A stretch of DNA of 35,140 nt. Origin: Folioceros fuciformis (Eukaryota; Anthocerotophyta; Anthocerotopsida; Anthocerotales). Under the pieces are notes generated by a model. The model was not told the DNA's origin and searched no databases. It saw only the letters and a list, made by a program, of their open reading frames with translations. The stretch is taken from NCBI GenBank assembly GCA_049999805.1, contig JBNGIO010006132.1, forward strand, positions 214,858 to 249,997. Direction: 5' to 3'. Shown here piece by piece: positions 9,325-18,848 of this stretch. Numbering within the stretch: position 1 is the first letter of the stretch; each line of letters opens with the position of its first letter. The translations under genes and the position numbers were made by a program.

Positions 9325-12300
9325 ATGGATCACGACGCGCAGCCCCCGCCGCCCAAGCTTGCACCGAGCCCCAAGGAAAAGGACGCCAAGAAGAAGAAGG
9401 ATGAGAGGAAGGACGAAGACCTGGTACACTTGTCATCCCAGCCGCAACTGGCAGTTGTCTGTGCATTTCAAGCAGAATTCATCTCACTCGGAGCTGCCTG
9501 CAGTCCGAGGAGGACCTTGCCCTCAAGCAGCAACTGGAGCTGTACGTGGAGAGGGTGCAAGATACGGATCCGGGAGTGCAAAAACTGGCCTTGGAGAGCA
9601 TGAGGTAGGTCAAGGAGTGGTGATTTCTGGCATCGCAATTGGGGCGAGGTCTGACTTGGGGCTACAACAGGCAAGAAATTCGGACTGCCACCAGCTCCAT
9701 GACGTCCGTCCCGAAGCCTCTCAAGTTTCTCAGGCCTCATTATCGGACGCTGAAGGCCTTTTATGACACCATGTCCAACCCGGAACTGAAGGTTTGCAGT
9801 GCTGATTGAGCCAGCTGTTGGACGGGGTTTATTCGGCGTTAAGGCAGCCTCTTGTTTGCTTACTACCACTTGAATTATGGTGTTGCAGACGTACCTGGCA
9901 GATATCATTTCAGTGCTGGCGTTGACGATGGCTGAAGACGGTGACAGGGTATTTGCATTCCTCTGTATAGCTCGAAGACATGAACTTGCTTTCCTCTGCA
10001 CAGCCTGGCTACGTTGCAAGTGTTCTGATGGGCTGCCTCGAATGGCAGGAAAGCTTGCGGTTTAGATTGCAAGGGTCAGCGGGAGATATTGGTTCATGGG
10101 GACATGAGTATGTCAGGTGAGCGTTCTGCTCAGGGCGCCGGCTTACATTGTTAAGAGTCTCTTTTGGGGGGTCGGCATAATCGTTTTCCACGAGCTTGCT
10201 GCTGTTTGCGCATATGAGCTGTGAGGCGTGAATGTGTCTGTCTCTTGACCTTGCTTACCATGCCCCAGCTCCTACTATTCCGGTCACAGCTGATATAGTC
10301 ATGGCACATGTTGGAATCTCATGGTACTTTTACGCACAGAAATCTATCTGGAGAAATCGGCCAAGAGTTTCAAAAGCGGCAGGTACGAACATCTTATCCA
10401 CGGTCGATCCTCCCTTTCTTGGCACGCCTGGAGCACGGATATTGGGTGAACTATGCGGGATATCTGTGTTAAAAACACCTCTTCTTGTGTACAGGCTGAG
10501 GATAGACCTGTGGATGATCTCATGGAACTTGTGAGGCAGATTGTCCCTTTCCACGTGAAGGTATGTCTTTTTGCCTTTCTGTACACCGTCCAGCAAGCTC
10601 TGCACACTAGTTTAGTCCGCATATCGCTGGCTCTGTGTACTCCTTCGTCAGAGATCCTTACGTTTCATCACTCTTTGCAGCATAATGCAGAGCCAGAAGC
10701 TGCTGACCTGCTTATGGAGGTAAGTTCATTTTTTCTTTGTCTTATTTGAGTGCCGTTTACAAGTAGTTTTTGCTTTGCAATGACGTGTTTGCTGAACAAT
10801 CTATGCAGGTGGAAGAGCTTGATATGATGATAGAACACATTGACAAGACCAACTACAGACGTATCTGCTCTTACCTGACCAGCATTACCAGGTTAGCTAG
10901 GCTTTTGCTTTGTAATATCCATACCTGCTTGGTTGTTGTGTTGTGTATCTTGGTCTTCACATGGCTGGTAGATGACGTTTGTTACTTGCAGTTATGTTCC
11001 TGAGCCGGAGGATATGTCTGTTCTTGATCTTGCATATCGAATTTACATGAAATTCGAAAAGTATCCTGATGCACTCAGAGTAGCACTGCGGATGGATAAT
11101 CCTACGGTACCTTCGTTTTTCTTGGTGTTTGGTTCACAGTAGTTCAATGCAGAAACGGGGCCGAAGATAATGGTGCGTGTGCTCACGCTTTGTGGCCTCA
11201 AATGTTGGCAGTATGTGAAGGCTATCATTTCTTCTTGTAAAGATGTTCTGGAGAAGTGGCAACTTGGTTACATTCTTGCTCGGCAGGTTGGTTGTTGGGT
11301 GCAAAACCCAAAACGTTATGGCGATGCACCCGCTGGTTTGTGAAATCCTCACCTTGTGTGTTTTGTTTGACAGTCAGTTCCATTGGAGTTAGATGATGAC
11401 ATGGTAGACGGGGAAGAGCACAGGGAGCTCCTGCAGGAAATCATCAGCAACAGCAAACTCAGTGAGGGCTACCTAACTCTTGCTCGAGATCTTGAAGTCA
11501 TGGAGCCCAAGACGCCAGAAGACATCTATAAGGTACTTAGACCTGACTGCTCATGTTCAAAGGACTCTGAAGTGCGTTTCACTCCTGGAGTGATGCTGAC
11601 ACATTCTTCTTTTCTTAGGCACATTTGATTGATGGGCGCTCTGCGTCCAGTGCCATTGTCGATTCTGCTCGTCAGAACCTGGCAGCCACACTTGTGAATG
11701 CTTTCGTAAATGCAGGATTTGGGCAGGTAACTGAATGTTGGTCTGCTTTGTACTTACCTTTTGTATGCATTTGTGCCCCCTCTTGGTACGTTTAATTACA
11801 TTGGTGGTTTGTTTGCAGGATAAGTTAATGACTGCTNNNNNNNNNNNNNNNNNNNNNNNNNNNNNNNNNNNNNNNNNNNNNNNNNNNNNNNNNNNNNNNN
11901 NNNNNNNNNNNNNNNNNNNNNNNNNNNNNNNNNNNNGTGGAATCGAAACAGTTGAGCTCATGTATATGTTTGTAGGGGGTCATATACCTCTGGGACGTGG
12001 AAGGAGGGCTTCCAGTGGTCGACAAATATCTTTACAGTACTGACAACAATGTTGTGGCTGGAGCTCTGTTGTCTGTTGGCATAATCAACTGTGGCGTTCA
12101 CAACGAATGTGATCCTGTAAGTATGTGCCTCGATTGCATGTCAGCTAAAGTAAACCACCGAAAGCGGCATAGACTTATGTTGTTTGCTGCAGGCATATGC
12201 CCTCCTTTATGAACATGTGAACAAAGAAGATACAACAATCCGTATTGGTGCTATCATGGGCCTCGGCTTGGCATATGCTGGATCTCAGAAGGAGGAGGTG

Positions 12301-14484
12301 ATTTACGAAGCAGCCTTTTACATCTAGGTGTCCACTGTCAAGTAGTAGAAGGTGTGCTAAAAGTCTCTTGTGATACTGAACACGTACCTGTTTGTTGTCT
12401 CAGGTGTTGGAGTTGCTGACTCCGATTGTGACTGATCCCAAAGTTGGGATTGATGTGTCCGGCTTTGCAGCCATATCTTTGGGCTTGATATATGTTGGTT
12501 CTTGCCACGAGGATGTGGCTCAGTCAATCATCCTTGCGCTCATGGAGCGTTCCGATACAGAACTAGCAGACCCACTTGCCAGGTTCCTCTGTTTGGGGTT
12601 GGGTCTTCTATATTTGGGAAAGCAGGTACAAGGCGTTGAGCTTGCTTGCATTGAGCTTGGCAGCTGCCTGTGGTGACTTTGTCCTGTATTTGGCTAGGGA
12701 ACGTGTTCTCGAGGTCGTTAAGTGCCTGTCTATTGCATTGTCGTACAGTGTTGTTTTTGGCAACCATGATCCCAGTAAACATCATTGTGTTCTTCATCCG
12801 TCATGGCCAGGAAGCAGCAGAAGCAACAATGGAAGTTGCCAAGACGTTCAGCAATGAAAAGATCTCGAAGTATTGCATTGTGACCCTTGAGGCATGTGCA
12901 TATGCAGGCACAGGCAATGTCTTAAAGGTGAGTTTCGTTGACATGATGCAAATATTGCTTTTTGAAGAATGCTTTCCTGCGCTGTGTGGTCTGAGTTTCT
13001 TCTTACAACATTATTACTGGGAGCAGGTACAGCATCTTCTGGGGCTTTGCGTTGACCACCAACAAGAAACCCATCAAGCACCTGCTGTTCTTGGCATTGC
13101 CCTTGTCGCAATGGCTGAGGAGCTTGGTTTAGAAATGGCAATCCGGTCATTGGAACACCTGTTGCAGTATGGTGAACAAAACATTCGACGTGCTGTGCCC
13201 CTGGCTCTGGCCTTGTTATCCATATCAAATCCAAAGGTATGAGATGGATGTTTCTTAGCGAAATATAGACCACTTTGTGTTTTATCCCTCTGCAAGCAGA
13301 CCGTACGTTTTTGTTAATCGCTCACCCCTGTTGTGCCTGCCTGCAGATAACTGTTATGGACACCCTGAGCAGACTCAGTCATGACAGTGATGCGGAGGTT
13401 GCTATGGTACGTCCTTTGCTTGCAGCTTTGTATGGTTTAAGCATCATGTGCTCACGAGAAGGACCTGATTTGTCTGACGACTCTTGTACGTGGTTTGCAG
13501 TCTGCAACGGTGTCACTAGGTCTTATTGGAGCAGGCACAAATAATGCTAGGATTGCTGGGATGCTTCGAAATTTATCCAGCTATTATCACAAAGACCCGA
13601 GTCTTCTCTTTTGTGTAAGACTACAGCCCGTCAAGAAGGTGAAAGCATTTTATGTCTTTGTACACTTGTTTTCAGCATGGACTGAGTTCCTTGTTTGTGG
13701 CAGGTGCGCATTGCACAAGGACTAGTGCATATGGGCAAGGGGCTCCTTACGTTGAACCCTTACCATTCTGACCGTTTCCTGTTATCTAAGTATGTGCTGC
13801 CTCCGTGTTCTCTCTTTTGAGTTGACGGATTGGGATGCTTTCATATGTGGAGGTGGCTTGTGCACTATCCAGCTCATGGTTGTCTCGGTGAATACGTTTG
13901 TGGTGCGCAGCGTGGCCTTGGCAGGCCTGACAACTTGCCTTCATGCTTGTCTGGACATGAAGAACACTGTTCTCGGGAAGTTTCACTATGTTTTATATTA
14001 TCTTGTTTTGGCCATGCAGGTAAAACATCCCTCTATGCGTGCCATTCTTTGTTTCACGATTGTTGTCCCGTTGCAATGGGACCGTTGTCTTGAAGTTCTG
14101 TACTAAGCTGATTATTGTTTTTGTGTGAATGCTTGCAGCCTCGCATGCTTCTAACTCTTGACGAGAATTTGAAGCCTATATCCGTTCCAGTTCGAGTAGG
14201 ACTAGCTGTTGACGTTGTAGGACAGGCCGGTCGACCAAAGACCATAACTGGATTTCAAACGCACACGACTCCCGTCCTCCTGGCTACCGGCGACAGGGCG
14301 GAGTTGGCTACTGAAAGGTAAGTGCACAGGCCAGAAACGGTTTTCACTGCTTGCATTTGAATTCAGATGCTGACAGTGGCAGTATGTGGTTTTTCACAGG
14401 TATATTCCTCTGTCGTCCGTCCTCGAAGGGTTCGTTGTGCTAAAGGAAAATCCAGACTATGTGCAGGACCATTTGAGTACATAA
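9325..14484 (+). CDS. RPN1: 26S proteasome regulatory subunit RPN1 (PSMD2 homologue)
   Basis: RPN1 is the largest scaffold of the 19S base: it docks ubiquitin receptors, shuttle factors and a deubiquitinase next to the ATPase ring. I assign 25 exons: 9325-9423, 9504-9604, 9671-9791, 9889-9948, 10049-10116, 10340-10382, 10495-10560, 10681-10719, 10809-10891, 10992-11106, 11212-11286, 11374-11532, 11619-11726, 11819 into the gap, about 11976-12116, 12193-12297, 12404-12625, 12811-12927, 13027-13236, 13347-13406, 13501-13614, 13704-13789, 13911-14019, 14139-14317 and 14400-14484. Phases agree outside the gap. These give about 860 residues against about 890 for plant RPN1; the missing ~30 fall in the N run. 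The lysine-rich N-terminus and the proteasome/cyclosome repeats ([47 protein letters not shown]) are clear. Some parts (exons 10-12) diverge from the angiosperm sequence more than the PC repeats do. Confidence 0.96.
11837..11936. other. Assembly gap (100 N) inside RPN1
   Basis: Exactly 100 N, the conventional placeholder for unknown size. It begins 18 bases into the exon at 11819 and ends in intron sequence just before the acceptor at 11975. The missing part should hold about 30 codons that sit before the first proteasome/cyclosome repeat, plus intron sequence, so the true gap is probably longer than 100 bp. Confidence 0.9.
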
Positions 14485-14811
14485 GCTGTTGAATTACTTG
14501 CTCCCGCCTGTTGCGGTCGGCAATCACAAAGGGAAAACGTTTTTCGCATTTTGGTGCATTTTCAAGCAACCCTGTCGGAACAGCAAGATGTTGTCTACAA
14601 GTACTGACCTTCCTCAGCTGGGTAGCTTGCTTGCACTCTGAGCTCTTGGGCGGGTGCCGAAGTGTTGCGTGCCCGGAGGGTGTTTGATAGCAGGATAGAC
14701 ACCAGAGTTGGTTCCGTAAAGTAACGAGATGCGTCCTCGTTCAGCCCACGATGCCTTGAGGATCAACTATCGGTCTCTGTTCACCCCCTTCGCCATACAA
14801 TTTGTTAGCTG
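14485..14811. other. Tail-to-tail intergenic region, RPN1 and PPR gene 3' ends
   Basis: 327 bp between the RPN1 stop on plus and the PPR stop on minus. It must hold both 3' UTRs, which may overlap. No other feature seen. Confidence 0.55.
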
Positions 14812-17463
14812 TCAGCTGAGCTCATCCACTAGTCGGTGCAGCAGAGCTGCTTGCGCGTGCCTGTGATCTCCCACCAAGAACCTATGGACCTCCTGCTGAT
14901 GCTTGATCCAAGTCTGCCCTGGCTGCTTCCATGCACATGCTTTCCGTCTGATGTAATCTACTTCGTGAGCAGAGTCCCACATGCCGGCATCGGAATAGAT
15001 GTTGGACATCAGTACATAGGGTGCTGCCTGTTCAGGCTGCAACCTGGTAGCGCAGTCAAAGGCTCGCCTAGCCAGTGCCACGTTGCCATGCTTTCGACAC
15101 GCGCCAAGCAAACAGAGCCAGACAGCCATGGTGGGCTCCATCGACATACGCAAGAGGAAGTTTTCTGCCTTGTGAAACAATCCCGCACGTCCGACTAGAT
15201 CAATCACACAGACGTAGTGCTCAATGGAGGGGGAAATGCCGTGGTCTTTGGTCATGCTGTCGAAGTACTCCAGTCCCGTATCTACCATGCAAGCGTGAGT
15301 GCACGCCAAGAGCAGGGGCAAGAAGGTAACTCCATCTGGCTTCCAACCTGCAGAACACATTTGCTCGTAACATCGCTCACTCATATCAAAATCCCCTTGC
15401 CGGGCGTACCCCGTAATCAGCGCATTCCAGGACTCCAAGCTGGGCTGAGGCAGGGCGTCAAAAACCAGCTGTGCATCTTCCATGCTTCCGCACTTACCAT
15501 AAGCATGGATCAAACTGGTTGCCACGGAGAGGCTACACTTTACTCTGCCCTCATATACCTTCCGGTGGGTCTCCCTTGTGGTATCCAGGGCTCCAACGCT
15601 GCTGCAAGCTTCCAGTACAGAAAGAAACGTGGCCTCTTCTGGTTCAATTCCTTCCAGTTGCATCTGGGCGTACAGTTGCAAAGCCTTGTCTCCTTGCTCC
15701 TGCTGAGCGTAAGCTGCAATCATTGCATTCCATAACACCACGTCCCGGTGGGAGACGCCCTGGAATACATGTTCAGCATCCTTGATGCTCCCACACTTTG
15801 CATACATATTAATTAGGGTGCTACCCACATACATGTCTGACGCATAACCCAGCGCAGCAGCTCGTTGATGTATTTCCTTCCCCTTCTGCAGTGAATTGAC
15901 TTTAACTGAGTGCCCATCCACATGAGCACTTTCCTCCTGTTCTGCAATGCTGGTATATGCTTGGATGCAGCTCACAAAGGTTCGAGCATCCACCATGATA
16001 CCTTTCTCTTGCATTTGATCATACATCTCTATCGCCTTTCCTCCCTGGCCATGCTGAGCGTATACTGTCAAAATCACATTCCACAATCCTCTGTTCCTGC
16101 CGCAGAGCCGCTCAAACACTTCCTGCACATCCAGCATGCTACCGCATTTTGCATACATACAAACTAAGGCGCTACCAACGAAGGTGTCCGATTCAAAACC
16201 CCTCTCGACCGCTTCAGCATGCATCTGCTTTCCCTGTCGGATTGAGTTGAGCTTTACAGCCTGCATCCCAACATGTGTCGGTTCCTCTTTTTCTGCAACA
16301 TAGCCACATGCCTGGAGTGAGCTGACAAAAGTCCGTGCATCTGGCCTGAAACCTGCGTCTTGCATGGCTGCATACACCTGCAAGGCAGCTTCTCCTTGTC
16401 CCTGCTGAACATGTGCTGCAATCATTGCATTCCACGAGACAACATTACGGTGCAGCAATCCGTCAAAAACTAATCGAGCATCCCTAATGCTCCCACACTT
16501 CGCATACATGCTGACCAAAGTGCTACCAACGAAGACATCTGAGTCAACGCCCCTTATAGCAGCTTGAGCATGTAGTTCCTTTCCTTGCCGAAGAGACTTC
16601 AATCTGATACGTACGCCATGTATGAATACACTTTCCTCCTGTTCTGCGAGTGAGCCACATGCCTGGAGAGCACTGACGAAAGTTCTGTCATCTGGCACGG
16701 CTCCATCCTCTCGCATTTGGCTATAGACTTGCAAGGCCCTTTCTCCTTGCTCCTCTTGAGCATATGCTGCAATCATCGCATTCCATGATGCCACATCTCG
16801 TCGACAGAGGCCAGCAAACACCTGTTGTGCATCCAAGGTACTTCCGCACTTGGCATACATGCTAACCAAAGTACTACCAACAAAGACATCTGAATCACAT
16901 CCCTGTCTGACGACATCAGCATGAACCCGCTTGCCCTCCTCCAATACTTCTAACCTGCTGCATGCTTTCAGTAAACTGACAAATGTATATTTATCAGGCT
17001 GAACACCTTCTTGTTGCATTTGCTCATAGCATAAGAGGGCCTCCCGCGCTTCCCCAGCATTACTATACCCGGAAATGATGGCTGTCCAAGAGAAAGCAGT
17101 ACGATGCGGCAGGCCTCTGAACAGTTGCAGCCCGTCCGCAAGGCTCCCGCAATGGACCAGTGTGGCAACCACAAGTTCGCTCAGAAGTCTGTGTGTCCCC
17201 AACCCACGTTCTGCCAGATGTGCATGTACCCACTTAACCTCGGCGAGGGCCTTCATTTTCATGCATACCTGCAGTAAGTTTCTGTACGTTTCCACTGGGG
17301 GTACACTTCCTTGTTGGTCCATGCGGACAAGAAAAAGAAGAGCCATTTCGAGCTGTCCCTCTTTGCATAGGCTCTCCAGTTCAGAAGGATTCCCACAGGC
17401 TTGCGTCCTGCACATAGAAATTAAGCATGGCAATCTCAGGCAGGTACCACACAGAACACACAT
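14812..17463 (-). CDS. PLS-class pentatricopeptide repeat protein with E/E+-like C-terminus, no DYW
   Basis: One uninterrupted frame of 883 residues. From about residue 60 to 775 it is made of P, L and S PPR motifs; S motifs carry the signature FVGSTLVSMYAKCGS and P motifs the signature SWNAMIAAYAQ. The last ~105 residues (from about 778: AVWLCLLGACRKHGN, APYVLMSNIYSDAGMWD, KQPGQTWIKHQQEVHRFLVGD) form E and E+-like motifs. The protein ends without a DYW deaminase. Family members bind organellar RNA one base per motif and guide C-to-U editing; E+ proteins without DYW usually need a partner deaminase. The N-terminus is uncertain: residues 1-25 are cysteine-rich and not a typical transit peptide, so the real start may be a later Met or a missed 5' exon. 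Three L motifs have a repeated insertion (see the internal repeat). Confidence 0.92.
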   Translation of the reverse strand: MCVLCGTCLRLPCLISMCRTQACGNPSELESLCKEGQLEMALLFLVRMDQQGSVPPVETYRNLLQVCMKMKALAEVKWVHAHLAERGLGTHRLLSELVVATLVHCGSLADGLQLFRGLPHRTAFSWTAIISGYSNAGEAREALLCYEQMQQEGVQPDKYTFVSLLKACSRLEVLEEGKRVHADVVRQGCDSDVFVGSTLVSMYAKCGSTLDAQQVFAGLCRRDVASWNAMIAAYAQEEQGERALQVYSQMREDGAVPDDRTFVSALQACGSLAEQEESVFIHGVRIRLKSLRQGKELHAQAAIRGVDSDVFVGSTLVSMYAKCGSIRDARLVFDGLLHRNVVSWNAMIAAHVQQGQGEAALQVYAAMQDAGFRPDARTFVSSLQACGYVAEKEEPTHVGMQAVKLNSIRQGKQMHAEAVERGFESDTFVGSALVCMYAKCGSMLDVQEVFERLCGRNRGLWNVILTVYAQHGQGGKAIEMYDQMQEKGIMVDARTFVSCIQAYTSIAEQEESAHVDGHSVKVNSLQKGKEIHQRAAALGYASDMYVGSTLINMYAKCGSIKDAEHVFQGVSHRDVVLWNAMIAAYAQQEQGDKALQLYAQMQLEGIEPEEATFLSVLEACSSVGALDTTRETHRKVYEGRVKCSLSVATSLIHAYGKCGSMEDAQLVFDALPQPSLESWNALITGYARQGDFDMSERCYEQMCSAGWKPDGVTFLPLLLACTHACMVDTGLEYFDSMTKDHGISPSIEHYVCVIDLVGRAGLFHKAENFLLRMSMEPTMAVWLCLLGACRKHGNVALARRAFDCATRLQPEQAAPYVLMSNIYSDAGMWDSAHEVDYIRRKACAWKQPGQTWIKHQQEVHRFLVGDHRHAQAALLHRLVDELS
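15631..16683 (-). repeat. Three exact-length 351-bp coding modules inside the PPR gene
   Basis: The TFVS/TFLS anchor of the L motif occurs at residues 261, 378, 495 and 612, exactly 117 residues apart each time. Each module holds an L motif with an insertion of about 17 residues, starting A-E-x-E-E and ending SL/SI-x-x-GK, followed by S and P motifs. The first L motif (residue 160) lacks the insertion and its spacing to the next is 101. This indicates expansion by duplication of a whole PLS module. Confidence 0.85.
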
Positions 17464-18848
17464 TTCTCTGCAACCATTTGGTGGATTGGATTACCTATCA
17501 CTCCCCAAAGTCCACCGAGATGTAGAAGCAACCGACACCCCATGGCCAGCTTGGGGTGGAATACGCAGCATAGCTGGAAGAGAGCTCGTTCAAGCAAGGC
17601 TTCCACTGGTGGATCAACCAGAGAGACTCCTTCGACCTCCGTTGCCTCAATTGGAGATGAAAGGAACATTTTCTACTCACAGGAGCACAATCAGAGCTGA
17701 AGACGTGAAGCCGAAAGTGATGGAATTGTGCCACAGCTGTAGTTTGGCACTCCTTCTAAAACAACCAAGGACATGGCTCCTACAACTTCACTGGCAGCTG
17801 AAGTCAGCAGCGACAACTGGGTCTAATCTTATTTGCTCCTAAACGGCTTAGAACCAAGAACTTGAACCCTGCCGCCATCGCAATGACCGTTTCTCGGCTA
17901 CCTGGGTCTGCAGGTCTGCTATTGGGCACAAGGCTGCGAGGTTGTCAGGACTCAGGAGACGACTTCAATTCTTACTTCATCTCCATCGCCCACAGTCCAC
18001 ATAAACCTTGTGGACCAAATGCAGAATCCCATTTTTTGAGGAAATGTGTCTCACCTTACAATGAGATCACTCAAATTGTTGCAGTGTAAGAAACATGATA
18101 CAATTCCAGCTTTCTGCATGTCGTAGGTGATCCACATGATACAATTGCATGGGATGCTTGTTGCATCTTGCATATGGGTGTTGGCAAGTCATCCAGAGTC
18201 CACTGGAAAGAACACTGCCTGATGTGGTGGTGTTTCAACTTCAGCAAATCTTAATTTTTCCCGCAGCTCTGGACGCATGAATCAAGCGGACGAGGTTAGT
18301 TCTGACTTGCAACAATCGGCAAGTTAGGGCATTTAGCAAACAGTAATTATGTATACCGGAGGCACTTCAACTTGATGTTCCGGAGAAGCAAATTACAGTA
18401 CGTACTACACCTGAAAGTGAAAGCTTGCCAAGGTACTTGTGGTTGTGGCTTAGGACAAGCACATTATCAGACCTGAATCTGAACTTGCGAATGGTCTGTC
18501 GCCATTCTGTGTCCCGGACAGAAGCACACGAGTTTCGCGTGTCCGCTGTACACATCTGTTCCGGCTAGCGTTCTGCACAGAGTACTGTGAGGCGAGGATG
18601 TTATTCATCCAGCTGATTCATGTTCAGACCAGGAGCAGATTCACATCCTCCAGCTCAGTTTTAGATCTGAGAGCCAATCGCACGGTCGGGGGCACGGGTT
18701 ATTCCTGGTGAGCTGATCTATAGGTCTGTATATCGGCACAGGTATTGCACGATCTGGATGACATCCAAGGAAATTCGGAGCTGCCACAACGGTTGACAGC
18801 AAGTATGGAATATGTTGTGTGACTGTGACGGAGAGACCTGCCGGTTAA
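17464..18848. other. Head-to-head intergenic region, PPR gene and transporter gene
   Basis: About 1.4 kb with no frame that shows a domain. Some of the sequence next to 17463 may be the 5' leader or a small 5' exon of the PPR gene, and the part before 18849 the leader of the transporter gene. A minus-strand frame around 17500-17734 and a plus-strand frame at 17862-18089 have no recognisable features. Confidence 0.5.

Noticed and set aside
17075-17842. A plus-strand frame of 255 codons overlapping the 5' end of the PPR gene
   Set aside because: Its first half is antisense to PPR motifs; the second half has no domain or splice support.
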